Assembly (NCBI GenBank): GCA_033977485.1
Contig: CM066993.1
Span: 29,626,001-29,690,000, forward strand
Reading direction: 5' to 3'
From: Hydrangea macrophylla
Lineage: Eukaryota > Streptophyta > Magnoliopsida > Cornales > Hydrangeaceae
Length of the DNA: 64,000 nt
Shown: piece after piece, positions 11,126 through 22,433 of the stretch
Layout of the letters: the number at the start of each line of letters is the position of its first letter
How positions within the stretch are numbered: the first letter of the stretch is position 1
The notes under the pieces: generated by a model
Databases searched by the model: none
Told to the model about the DNA's origin: nothing
Seen by the model: the letters and a program-made list of their open reading frames with translations, nothing else
Program-made: the position numbers and the translations under genes

Positions 11126-12530
11126 TGGTTTCACTCGGCCAAACACTTTCATTTGGGGTATAGGTTCACTTCTGAACCATTGGAACCTATTTTTTGCCTT
11201 CACAAACAATCCCTAACTTAAATTGTCACTGCATGACATTTTCCGCATGCTTGTAATTTTGTATTCGAAATTAACACAGACTAATTGTTCAAGTGTGTAC
11301 AGCTTCAACGGTGGGCTGAAGCTGTTCGAGATTACGAGGTCTGAGGACGGAACTCCCTGACGATAGCGAAGTTGCAAATTCGTTATTCCACACCCAAGTT
11401 GCCTTGAAACAATTCCGTGGGGAAGAGGTTCATAATCTGAAAGTTGCTGGGAAGTTGAGTTAATTTTTCTTCTTCTTCCTTTAGATTCTTTTTCTCTACT
11501 TCTCTGCTGTTCCGTCTGCTTTAGACATCCAGTATCGAAAAGGTACCGCTCTTTCTCCCTATAATTTTTTTGTTTACTCTTTTGCTTCAACATCGGTTTA
11601 GGGTTTACTTCTGCTTCTTGTGATTTGGGGTTTATATCAACTTGTAAACTGGCGGAAATTTTATCAGGCTACTGAGAAACTCCAGAATTTCAAGTACGTA
11701 TCACTATAACCACAACAAAGAGCTTCTTATTATGCTTCTCCTCTATTTTGTATGTTTTTATTGAAGTGAGAGTTTTGACACATATATAGACATATATATG
11801 AATATATATATATATGCCTAATTAATGTGTGTATTTGTTTTTCTATGTATGCTGTGGATTGAAGTAATAAGTAATAGAAGTAAGACTTAGAGATTTATTT
11901 TTAAGTTCCATTATTGATAGAGGCAAGTGGCTAATGTTATAACTTATATGGGTAGTTTTTATACGTGTTGGAAAAAATCCTTCCATCAAATCAAATGCTT
12001 TGAATTGAAGGTTATATTTGTTATTACAGGCGTTCCATATTACACTTCTAAGCTGCATCGAACCTACAATATAAGCAGATCTCCCCATTCCTTGATACGT
12101 TATGTGGTCATTGCCCATCCATAAACTTTTTCCAGGTAAATTATATATGTATGTATTGTATGTAATGCCAACAAAGCTCACAATAACTCCAAATTTCCAT
12201 TGTTAATTTGTACTTGATGACATATTAGATATATACACATGTATACACAAGTTTTCATTCTATACATGGCATATCATCAATTAGTAGCTGCATCTACTTT
12301 CCAAAAAAGTCCAAGTAGCTCAAACTTTCTGTTTTTTAAATCAGATATGTACATTAACACATCATTTACACACATCTTGATGATTTTAAATGACAGGTGG
12401 ATGTGGAAGAGAGTCAGGAAGTTGCTAAAGCCGAGAACATGAGATTTCACCGACTTTCAAGGTCTACCAAAATCGCCGCCGGGTGAAGGAATTGATCTAC
12501 CCAAGTCCAGAGGTTTTAATGTACTCAGTA
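10496..12530 (+). pseudogene. TTL-like: Captured 3' half of a TPR-thioredoxin (TTL) gene, four exons in order
   Basis: Exon A (about 10496-10772) reads LLKSERFTETCSTYGEGI and then WEQSVDDCNQALRIQPNY, followed by TKALLRRAASNDK: TPR repeats of TTL proteins. Exon B (11303 to about 11445) reads LQRWAEAVRDYEV and, after a 1-base deletion, LPDDSEVANSLFHTQ. Exon C (12030-12135) reads ASNLQYKQISPFLDTLCG, the thioredoxin-like domain. Exon D (12397-12530) starts VDVEESQEVAKAENM and then shifts frame. GT..AG borders survive (GT after 10772 and 12135; AG before 11303, 12030 and 12397). Stops include W-to-TAA in exon A and a TAA in exon C. TTL proteins are plant co-chaperone-like proteins; this copy lacks the N-terminal half and cannot encode one. 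Order and strand match Hel-1. Confidence 0.8.
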
Positions 12531-12591
12531 AGGCATTAAAGTTTTTTAACACGAGAAATTTACTCTAATAATGTTTCAACCCCACTATTCT
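12134..12591 (+). repeat. Tandem duplication unit 1 around the last TTL exon
   Basis: The unit starts at AGGTAAATTATATAT and contains intron, exon D and 3' sequence. It recurs directly afterwards: its first bases at 12592-12617 and the remainder at 20720-21175, on the other side of the copia insertion. The duplication therefore predates the copia element. Confidence 0.75.
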
Positions 12592-12617
12592 AGGTAAATT
12601 ATATATATATATATATA

Positions 12618-12797
12618 TTTTGGAATTAGGAAATATTTTAATATTGCTGATTTTATTCTTTTTTATTTTAGGTCATGTTGACCCGTCTTTATTTCATATT
12701 TATTAGGCGATATTTCTTTTCCTTTTCTGGATTTCTAGTTTTGTATATATATACATGGGATTAGTTTAATAAAATTACTCTTTTCCCAAATTCTATT
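12618..12797 (+). repeat. copia-1 5' LTR
   Basis: Matches 20541-20719 across its length, with an AT-rich stretch TATATATATACATGGG near its 3' part. Its first dinucleotide is mutated from TG. Confidence 0.8.
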
Positions 12798-12809
12798 TGG
12801 TATCAGAGC
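12798..12809 (+). other. Primer binding site, tRNA-iMet type
   Basis: TGGTATCAGAGC is complementary to the 3' end of plant initiator tRNA-Met and directly follows the 5' LTR. Confidence 0.9.
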
Positions 12810-13393
12810 CAAAACTTACCACCACCACCACCACCCTTGCACCGTACATCACCACCATCGACCACCACCTCTGCGCCTACCACTACTATCCTTGCGCCGC
12901 ACCCTTACAGCCCCACCGAACCCTACCCTAGCCTTCCCCTACCCAGCCGCAACCCCCCAGGCCTGCCCTAGCCTGCGCCGCACACTACCCATCCAGCGGC
13001 GCCACTACTGAGCCTCTCGGCTCTGTCAATAGCCTTCGGGCTGCTTGTCTTGCCCGTGTTGGGCTTGTTTGTGATGTACTAGAGCCGTCTTTGTGCTCTT
13101 GGTTTTATGTTTGGGTGACCAAGTGTCCGGTTGCCCCCGTCGTTGTTTCGCCGAGTTTTCGGCTGTGTTGGTTGCTGCTGTGTCTCTGGATGTATGTGTT
13201 TATCAAACCCCGTTCATTCGGCAATGTGTTTTTCAGATTACTTGGCTCTCGTCTTGATCTTGTGACGTTTTATGCTTGAAATTAGTAAGGAAGCCGTATA
13301 GTTTGTTCGTTCAAGTGCACGGTTGCCCTCATCTCTCTCAGCCAAGTTTTCGATTATTGTTATTGATCGTATTACTTCTTTTTTTGGAGCCGT

Positions 13394-16300
13394 GTGTTGT
13401 ATGTCCTTGCTAGTTTCATGGCTGATACAAGAATAGATAGTGCTTTCCCTTCATCTTTTGGCTCCACGACCGCTATTGCAGCAAGTATTCCTACCGCTCT
13501 TTATAGTAAGTCAGACCACCCCACTTGGATTTTGGATTCTGGTGCCAATAATCACATGACTGGTGAGCATTCTATTTTTACGTCTCCTTTTACTTCCATT
13601 GATCAGTCTGTTCGTATAGCCGATGGGTCGTCCATTCCCATCCGTAGTCAGGGTGATGCACGCTTGTCCCCAGACATCACTCTTTCCTCTATTTATTATG
13701 TCCCAAACTTTGCTTATAATCTTCTTTCTGTTAACCGTCTTGCTAACAGTCATAATTGTGCCGTTATTTTCCTACCCAACTGTTGTTATTTACAGGGTTT
13801 GACTTCGAAGAAGATTTTTGGCAGGGGGTATGAGCGAGACGGTCTCTACTACTTTGGTGATCCTCCATCGTCTAAAGTGTCATCCTCCAGTCTCCAAGCT
13901 TCTGTTTTGCCAGTCTCAAATAATGTTTTGCCATCCTCAAATAATTATGTCTTTTCTCTTCAAACATTAGAGTTGTGGCATGCTCGTCTAGGACATGCCA
14001 ATTTTCAATATTTGTGCTGGTTATTTCCTTCTTTAACTAAAGCTTGCAAGGATTCTAATTTTAAATGTGTGGTGTGTGAACTGTCAAAACATACTCACAC
14101 TTCATATATTCCTCGCATGCACCGAGCACCTAGTGCCTTTGATCTTATCCATTCTGATGTGTGGGGGCCTTCACCTGTCACGGCCCTCTCTCAACACCGT
14201 TATTATGTCACATTTATTGATGATTACACTCGTTGCACTTGGGTTTATCTAATGAAGAAAAAATCTGAAGTCTTCACTCATTTTAGAAATTTTCTACAAA
14301 TGATCAAAACCCAATATCATACTATTGTGTGTAATATTCGGTCTGATAATGGTAGGGAGTATATAACAGATGAGTTTCGATCTGCCCTTAACAAAGATGG
14401 GATTCTCCAACAACTTACATGTCCTTATACTCCAGAACAGAATGGTGTGGCGGAGCGTAAAAACCGTCATATCATGTCTGTAGTTAGATGTCTCTTATGT
14501 GGTATGGGCGTTCCTAAATATTTTTGGCACATGGCTGTTCTCACTGCCACTTACCTTATTAATCGTACTCCCAGTCGAGTACTACAGGGCAAGGCACCTC
14601 TTCACGTGCTTAAGCCTGATAGTACTCTCTTTCCTATTTTGCCACGGTCTTTGGTTGTACTTGTTTTGTCCAAAATAGGAGTCCTACCCATACCAAACTT
14701 GATAATAAGGCAGTTCGTTGTGTCTTTTTGGGGTATTCAATCCATGTCTAAAGGGTATCGGTGTTATGATCCAGCCACTCGTCACTTCTATCACTCTTTG
14801 GATGTTACCATTTTGGAAACTGTTCCTTTCTTTTCAGGTTCTTCCTCACCAACGCAAGTATCTGTAGAGCTTATTGAGGACGATAATTCTGCTCTACCAC
14901 GTCCCGTTCCCATTCTTGAGTCTGCTAGTGAATCTCTGCCCTCAGGGCTACATCTACCTCCAGTTATCTCCAACGATCCCTCACAGGTTTACTCTCGTCG
15001 TCCACGCTCGACTGCTCCCCTGCCAGATTCTTCTCCGGATTCAGGTATCTCATCTTCTCCTTTACCTTCTGATATTGCTCCTGAAATTGTTTCTCCCCAT
15101 TACCCCACTCGTGTACGTCGCCCCCCTGCTCGCTTTCTTCTTTCTAATAGTACTAACCATCCAATTTCCAAGTATATCTCTTATCAGGGTTTGTCTACTT
15201 CTTATCAGTCATTTATTAGTCAAGTTGATTCGGTCTCCATTCCTCGTTCTGTTTATGAGGCCCTCCAGAATCCTAAGTGGGTGGCTGCTATGAAAGCGAA
15301 AATGGCTGCTCTGCAAGGAAATCAAACGTGGGAGCTTGTTACTCTTCCAGTAGGTGAGCGCATGGTTGGCTGCAAATGGGTCTTTACCCTGAAATATTTG
15401 GCGGATGGGACTATTGATCGCTATAAGGCTCGATTGCTTACTAAGGGTTTTACTCAGGTTCCTAGTAAAGATTTTGGTGCCACTTTTGCTCCTGTGGCTA
15501 AGCTAACTACAGTTCGTCTTCTGGTTTCGTTAGCTGCTTCTTATTCTTGGCCACTTCATCAACTTGATATTAAAAATGCTTTTCTTAATGGTGATTTATC
15601 TGAGACTATTTATATGGATCCTCCACCGGGTTTTCGTGCTCAGGGGGAGTATTCTGGGAAAGTTTGTCGCCTCCGTAAGTCTCTCTATGGCCTGAAGCAA
15701 TCTCCTCGTGCATGGTTTAGCCGCTTTAGTGATGTGATTCTTAGTATGGGGTTTATTCGGTGTCACTCCGATCACACATGTTTTATCCGTCGCCAATCTC
15801 ATGGGAGGTGTATTATTATCTCAGTATACGTTGATGATATTATTATTACTGGTGATGATGCATCTGGCATTGCTCGAGTGAAGCGTGATCTTGGTATGTC
15901 GTTTGATATTAAGGACTTGGGTCCTCTTCGTTATTTTCTCGGTATTGAAGTAGCTCGCTCACGCCAAGGTATCTCCTTATCCCAGCGAAAGTATGCTCTG
16001 GATCTTCTTCAGGATACTAGTATGCTTGGGTGTAGACCGGCTTCTTCTCCTATGGATCCAAACCTAAAGTTATCTACTGAGTTGGGGGAATTATTACCTG
16101 ATCCCTCGGTATATCAGCGTCTTGTGGGTCGTCTAATCTATTTGACGAACACAAGACCAGATCTGACATTTGCTGTTAGTGTTGTGAGTCAGTTTATGCA
16201 CTCACCTCGGACCTCTCATTTGGATGATGTGTATCATATTCTCCGATATCTTAAGACCTGTCCGGGTCTTGGTCTGTTCTTTAAGACAGGAATACAGTCA

Positions 16301-16571
16301 GGTCTTTCCTGTTTTACTGATGCCGATTATGCAGGTTCGAAAAGTGATAGACGTTCTACTTCTGGTTTGTGTACTTTTTGTGGTGATCACCTAATATCGT
16401 GGAAAAGCAAGAAACATGCAGTAGTCTCCCGTTCTTCTGCTGAAGCTGAGTATCGTGCTATGGCTCAGGGGACATATGAGCTGCTTTGGCTTCGTTCTAT
16501 TCTTGATGAGTTGGGGTTTCATGTAAAGGGCTCGTCTACTTTGTTTTGTGATAATAAGTCGGCTATCATGT
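13394..16571 (+). pseudogene. pol: copia-1 pol: protease, integrase, RT, RNase H (interrupted)
   Basis: An open frame of about 1059 codons up to the insertion. Visible: protease DSGA at residues 48-51; pre-integrase HARLGH near 196 with CVVC near 224; integrase D near 253 (HSDVWGP), D near 316 (SDNGREY) and E near 352 (NGVAERKN); RT with YVDD near 812; RNase H TDADYAGS near 975 and AEAEYRAM near 1018. The frame ends at AIMLS because a solo LTR sits at 16572; the last 70 codons continue at 20322. Between about residues 415 and 450 the protein is out of frame with the family (see findings), so integrase is probably defective. No gag domain precedes it. The start at 13394 is simply the first ATG; nothing confirms it. 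Confidence 0.9.
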
Positions 16572-16578
16572 TGTCACG

Positions 16579-19320
16579 CCCCGGAGCAGCATAAATAGGG
16601 AAAAATAAATTTCCTTTATGGATCCATAGGGAATGACGGGTGAATAACCGCATTGTCATCTACTCAAACCAATAAACACCACGATAGGGAGGATGCTATT
16701 CATAGAACATATCTTATTAACATAATCAGAGGCTACAGCGGAAACTATAAAAGGTATGGAAGCAACAGATGCCCAAGTACCAATTATTAAAGTCTACTAA
16801 AACTATTACAACAGCTGGCTTATAGTCTCAGGCCTATAACAATAATAACAACAGATATACAAACTAACTATTACAAGCAGCACGTCTTCTTCTCCAAGCC
16901 TTCAGCTCCAAGACCGGCAGAACATCAGTCTCTCGTCCTCAAGTCCTGCGAAGCTCTAGACATTGGAATGTCCAGGGCACAAACGCCATCAGCTTTGGAT
17001 ACAAAGCTGCGTGAGTACACTAAACAACACTCCTCACCGTTATTGTTCAGCATCTTAAAATGCGGTTAATCTCTTAATAATGGCGTCTCTCACGGACATA
17101 GCAAAGGTGTCATTAAACTGTATATGAATTCAACGATAACAGAAATCATATTGAATGAAAACAATAATAACGATCATGGAATAAATATCTCATCACGTAT
17201 TCACCAAATCCATGCATGTAACCCATGCAACCACCCATGCATATACCTTTATGTCGGGACGCTGAATCCACGACTGAACATTAATCTCATCATATACATA
17301 CTCACATTCATATCTCTATCCATCTCTGTATCCATACATCAATACCATATTACAAATCTGTGTTCATTCGTCGATGCCATAATGCCAATCGGAATCACCC
17401 GACTAAGCAGTAGGTCCTACAATCCCTTAATAGGGTTACCGGTCGTCTACACAGTACCACCTATCTGTAAACGATAGAACGGCACATCAGACGTCTTCAA
17501 CGATGCGTATACCCTCACTGGTCGTCTACACAGCTGAGAATACATTAGATCACTAGTCGGACGTCTTCAACGGTACACTGGACGTCTTCAACAGTGCATA
17601 CGCATCACTGGACGTCTTCAACAGCGAGAGGCGCACTAGGAACTCTAACCATCCCACGTCCACTCGACTCGTCAGCCGTTGATCCCACGGATCCAAAGTA
17701 CAAATATCTCATTATTCCACATTGAAGCACATATCCCATTTCTCATCATATTCTCTTACCTCTTCATATCACTATCCCATGCATGCTGACACATGTTGTG
17801 AAATGCTCATATACTAAGTACAGGAAATGCCACATGCTCTGTATTCATCATATCTACTCATTTCTGATTATTAACATGCTGTCGTGTTTCATTCTACTAT
17901 TCAGTTCAGCAATATTATCATGTAACAGTTAAACAGTTCATCTCCCAATGCCCCAGAGCAGCATAAATAGGGAAAAATAAATTTCCTTTATGGGTCCATA
18001 GGGAATGACGGGTGAATAACCGCATTGTCATCTACTCAAACCAATAAACACCACGATAGGGAGGATGCTATTCATAGAACATATCTTATTAACATAATCA
18101 GAGGCTACAGTGGAAACTATAAAAGGTATGGAAGCAACAGATGCCCAAGTACCAATTATAAAAGTCTACTAAAACTATTACAACAGCTGGCTTATAGTCT
18201 CAAGCCTATAACAATAATAACAACAGATATACAAACTAACTATTACAAGCAGCACGTCTTCTTCTCCAAGCCTTCAGCTCCAAGACCGGCAGAACATCAG
18301 TCTCTCATCCTCAAGTCCTGCGAAGCTCTAGACATTGGAATGTCCAGGGCACAAACGCCATCAGCTTTGGATACAAAGCTGAGTGAGTACACTAAACAAC
18401 ACTCCTCACCGTTATTGTTCAGCATCTTAAAATGCGGTTAATCTCTTAACAATGGCGTCTCTCACGGACATAGCAAAGGTGTCATTAAATTGTATATGAA
18501 TTCAACGATAACAGAAATCATATTGAATGAAAACAATAATAACGATCATGGAATAAATATCTCATCACGTATTCACCAAATCCATGCATGTAACCCATGC
18601 AACCACCCATGCATATACCTTTACGTCGGGACGCTGAATCCACGACTGAACATTAATCTCATCATATACATACTCACATTCATATCTCTATCCATCTCTG
18701 TATCCATACATCAATACCATATTACAAATCTGTGTTCATTCGTCGATACCATAATGCCAATCGGAATCACCCGACTAAGCAGTAGGTCCTACAATCCCTT
18801 AATAGGGTTACCGGTCGTCTACACAGTACCACCTATCTGTAAACGATAGAATGGCACATCGGACGTCTTCAACGATGCGTATACCCTCACTGGTCGTCTA
18901 CACAGCTGAGAATACATTAGAGCACTAGTCGGACGTCTTCAACGGTACACTGGACGTCTTCAACAGTGCATACGCATCACTGGACGTCTTCAATAGCGAG
19001 ATGCGCACTAGGAACTCTAACCATCCCACGTCCACCCGACTCGTCAGCCGTTGATCCCACGGATCCAAAGTACAAATATCTCATTATTCCACATTGAAGC
19101 ACATATCCCATTTCTCATCATATTCTCTTACCTCTTCACATCACTATCCCATGCATGCTGACACATGTTGTGAAATGCTCATATACTAAGTACAGGAAAT
19201 GCCACATGCACAGAATCATCATATCTACTCATTTCTGATTATTAACATGCTGTCGTGTTCCATTCTACTATTCAGTTCAGCAATATTATCATGTAACAGT
19301 TAAACAGTTCATCTCCCAAC
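16579..19320. repeat. 1372-bp tandem duplication within the solo LTR
   Basis: AGCAGCATAAATAGGG appears at 16585 and 17957, and the whole segment to TTCATCTCCCAA is repeated. I count roughly 20-25 base differences by eye, mostly transitions. Each unit holds several GACGTCTTCAAC motifs. Confidence 0.9.
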
Positions 19321-19435
19321 AGTGTTGCACTATCTCTTAAATTAATAATATCGCATCACGAAAGCATGGATAAACATTTAATCAACTAAACAGTTCATAT
19401 TATAATCAATAGGAATTAATCATGTTCTGAAAGCT

Positions 19436-20240
19436 TCGATCGATTGAGGTCCTCTCGATCGATTGAAGTCAACTAAGTTCGATCGATCGAAGTCGATTGA
19501 AGAAACGGAGAGTTCGATCGATCGAAAGCCATTCGATCGCTCGAACATCATCTTCTACCCAGAAACTGGGTAGAGACGAACAAAGGTTTCAGGTCACAAT
19601 ATATACATTCTAAACTGCATATAATCATCCTACAATCCTTCTTCGAGTGAGTTAATGAAACTCACCTCACTCCGGTGGTTTGGTGGCGGCGTTCCGAGCT
19701 CTGCGGCGGCGACTATGGTGACGGCGAGCTTTCTCTCTATCCTCTCCTTCTCTGTCTCTCTCCTTGTCTCTGTCTTCTCTATCTCTCTCCTTGTCTCTGT
19801 CTTCTCTTCCCTTCTTCTTCTTGTTCTCCTTCTTCTCTCTTCTCTCTAAGTATATATATATAACACACATACACACACGGGGTTATATATATATATATAT
19901 GTATAGAACACATATACACACACAAGCTCTCTCTCTCTCAAACTCTAAACTGCCAAAACACCACAACACACAAAACATACATATATATATATAAGGAGGC
20001 AAGAGAGGTAGGTGGCAGAAAACGTATACTGAAATACAACGTTCGATCGATCGAAGTTAGTTCGATCGATTGAGAACAAGTCGGTTAAGGTTCGATCGAT
20101 CGCGAATAGTTCGATCGCTCGGGAAAGGGTCCACATCACAGAATCAGGTCGGCAGAGCTTCGATCGATCGAAGTAGGTTCGATCGATCGAGAATGACAGA
20201 AGTTCGATCGCTCGAGAAGAGTTCGATTGATCGAGAAAGG
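19436..20240. repeat. Clusters of TCGATCGATCGA palindromes in the LTR
   Basis: GTTCGATCGATCGAA and one-base variants recur at about 19436-19545 and 20041-20240, roughly a dozen times, mostly 20-30 bases apart. The related LTRs at 38140-38990 and 40205-41055 have the same clusters. Confidence 0.8.
19760..19990. other. Low-complexity TC-rich and TA/CA stretch in the LTR
   Basis: TCTCTCTCCTTGTCTCTGTC is repeated, followed by TA and CA runs. In the LTR sense it lies near the presumed transcription start. Open frames here are low-complexity. Confidence 0.5.
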
Positions 20241-20321
20241 TTCTTCACCAAGGGTTCACACAAGCATACAGGGTCTTATTTATATAACCATGCATCCGAA
20301 AATACAGGGTATTACACATGT

Positions 20322-20533
20322 TATCATCCGACTCCGTCCTTCATGAGAGAACAAAGCACATAGAAGTTGATATTCACTTCATCCGTGAAAAAGTTAAGTC
20401 AGGAGTTATCTCACCAAGCTTTGTCACCTCACGTGAACAAACAGCAGATATGTTTACTAAGTCTATTGGTCCTGGTCTTCTTCAGTCATCTATTCACAAG
20501 CTAGGGCTAGTCGATATATTCGCCCCAGCTTGA
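20322..20533 (+). pseudogene. pol: copia-1 pol, 3' remainder of RNase H
   Basis: Reads HERTKHIEVDIHFIREKV and EQTADMFTKSIGPGLLQSS, the standard copia C-terminus, ending in TGA at 20531-20533. Removing 16572-20316 and one CATGT copy joins AIMLS directly to SDSVLHERTKH in frame, so the insertion is clean. Confidence 0.9.
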
Positions 20534-20719
20534 GGGGGAGTGTTGGAATTAGGAAATATTTTAATATTGCTGATTTTATTCTTTTTATGTTAGGTCATGT
20601 TGACCCGTCTTTATTTCATATTTATTAGGCGATATTTCTTTTCCTTTTCTGGCTTTCTAGTTTTGTATATATATACATGGGATTAGTTTAATAAAATTAC
20701 TCTTTTCCCAAATTCTATT
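20531..20719 (+). repeat. copia-1 polypurine tract and 3' LTR
   Basis: TGAGGGGGAG (20531-20540) immediately precedes TGTTGGAATT, the LTR start. The LTR runs to about 20719; its exact last base is ambiguous because CTATT is shared with the flanking TA repeat. Confidence 0.85.
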
Positions 20720-21175
20720 ATATATATATATGTATACATTGTATGTAATGCCAAAAAAGCTCACAATAACTCCAAATTTCCCTTGTTAATTTGTACTTGA
20801 TGACATATTAGATATATACACATGTATACACAAGTTTTCATTCTATACATAGCAGATCATCAATTAGTAGCTGCATCTACTTTCCGAAAAAGTCCCAAGT
20901 TGTCTCAAACTTTCTGCTTTTTAAATCAGATATGTACATTAATACATCATTTACACACATGTCGATGATTTTGAATGACAGGTGGATGTGGAAGAGAGTC
21001 AGGAAGTTGCTAAAGCCGAGAACATGAAGATTTCACCGACTTTCAAGAGCTACCAAAATCGCAGCTGGGTGAAGGAATTGATCTGTCCAAGTCCAGAGGT
21101 TTTAATGTACTCAGTAAGGCATTAAGGTTTTTGAACACGAGAAATTTGCTCTAATAATGTTTCAAGCCCACTGTT
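20720..21175 (+). repeat. Tandem duplication unit 2, displaced by the copia insertion
   Basis: GTATGTAATGCC and the following 430 bases match 12154-12590 closely, with scattered substitutions. The TA-rich start of this unit lies at 12592-12617, left of the copia element. Confidence 0.75.
20982..21125 (+). pseudogene. TTL-like: Second copy of the last TTL exon, frame intact
   Basis: From the AG at 20980-20981 the exon reads VDVEESQEVAKAENMKISP, then TFKSYQNRSWVKELICPS and PEVLMYSVRH, then TAA. This is the C-terminal thioredoxin-fold segment of TTL. Unlike the copy at 12397, which has lost one base after AENM, this one has no disabling change. It remains an isolated exon, so alone it makes no known protein, but it could be spliced onto upstream exons. 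Confidence 0.7.
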
Positions 21176-22433
21176 TCGTTCATTTTCTTCTTGTTGCCAG
21201 AACCGCGAGCTTGGGAAACTCTTCTATTGTGCGGTCGTCTTAACCTCCCGATCATACAAGGTTTTACGAATTTACTTTGTCACATACAATCAGAGCTACT
21301 ACATAATAAAATTAGCAACGCAATCCCATTAGTAGCTAATGTATTTTTTAGGTGAGATATTCTTGCTTTTTAGAATTTTACACAGTTGAAAAAACTGTAG
21401 TAGTAGTAGTAGCTGATATGCTCTAGCTTCTTCTTAGGTGACTTTTGTATTTGAAAAATTTTTCCTCCCCTAAATTGTAATCTAAAAATTACATTAATTT
21501 TCCTAACGCGTGCGAACTCTTAGTATCAATCCCATATATATATATATATATGAAGGATTATTACATTTGAGAGAAGTTTCCAACCAGTATTTATCTAGAA
21601 GAATATTTTTATTGTTGAAATTATAGAGAATGAAATAGAATTTGAAGGGCCACCTATGAGTGAGAAAAAGCAAAAGTATTGTTAGTTCACATAAGTTCAG
21701 ATATGAACATTTTGGTGGTAAACATTCAAATACTCGCAAGAATGATTGAGACCTCAGAGACCTTTCAGTACTTGTTATGAAGGTCAATTGCATCAATTCT
21801 GTGTATGGATGATACATCTTTTTTGAATTCCTTTGGGTAATTCATCTTATCCAAGTGTTATTAGTTATATTCCAAATATATGTAGGTGATTAATGCATTT
21901 AGGATGTAGTCACATAATTTGAGGAAGCAAAAAAAAAACCACAAGTACAGCACACCAAGGTTCAAACTACTACAGTGGAACTTTATGTACTAAACTTTTT
22001 ACTCCGCCCGATAGTTTTCCACGGAGAGTTGAATCGTAAAACATTTTTAAATGTTCCATTCCTTCACAAATATCCATTTTCCTAAAATTCAATGGTTATG
22101 CTCATATGAAATGTGCAGATTGTGGTTAATTAATTGCTTTGCTATGATTTATATTTTATTTACTCATTCTATTGTCTGCAATTTCTGTGTAGGGGTTTTC
22201 AAGTTGGAATTATCTATGCCTCAAGAATACTCCATGGTTGCTCCCAGGATACTGTTCATTGAATTTTTTGATATGTGCAAGCTTTGTGAGAATAATTTGC
22301 CTATCCATTTCTCCATCTGTATTTGTAAGAGTTATTCTACACTCAGTATGATAATAATATCTACCTCCACATATACAATACTTTGTGCATTTCTGTGTTT
22401 TTCCAAATTTTACAGACAACAACCTCAAGCGTA
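21126..22433. other. Hel-1 3' interior
   Basis: The sequence after the TTL stop may be TTL 3' UTR and downstream sequence. I see no gene, only AT-rich sequence and a TA run at 21536-21552. Confidence 0.4.

Larger units (their letters stand above)
16572..20316 (-). mobile_element. Solo chromovirus LTR inserted in copia-1, with internal duplication
   Basis: Starts TGTCACGCCCC and ends GGGTATTACA; flanked by CATGT at 16567-16571 and 20317-20321. In its own sense (minus strand) it runs TGTAATACCC to GGGGCGTGACA, like the LTRs of the chromovirus at 38068-45884. There is no coding or second LTR. It is 3745 bp because about 1.37 kb is tandemly duplicated; without that it would be about 2.37 kb, near the 2.18 kb of the related LTR at 40142-45884. 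Open frames at 17124 and 18490 are the duplicated LTR read in one frame, not genes. Confidence 0.9.
12618..20719 (+). mobile_element. Ty1/copia element (copia-1) with short LTRs and no gag, inside Hel-1
   Basis: About 180-bp LTRs (12618-12797 and 20541-20719) flank a PBS, a long leader, pol, and a purine tract. The LTRs agree closely by eye (for example TAGGAAATATTTTAATATTG and TCATGTTGACCCGTCTTTAT in both). The 5' LTR starts TTTTGGAATT where the 3' LTR has TGTTGGAATT. Both flanks are TA repeats, so the TSD is unreadable. There is no recognisable gag or zinc knuckle before the protease. A solo LTR at 16572-20316 splits RNase H. The short LTR suggests an Ale- or Ivana-like lineage, which is inference. 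Confidence 0.85.

Noticed and set aside
12798..12809. tRNA-like match
   Set aside because: Only 12 bases complementary to initiator tRNA; it is the retroelement primer site, not a tRNA gene. No tRNA, rRNA or CRISPR array was found.
17124..18849. Two nearly identical open frames of 117 and 119 codons (17124 and 18490)
   Set aside because: They are the two units of the LTR tandem duplication read in one frame; the LTR is non-coding and in antisense orientation.
19655..19876. Ser/Leu-rich and Arg/Glu-rich open frames on both strands
   Set aside because: Low-complexity TC-rich LTR sequence.
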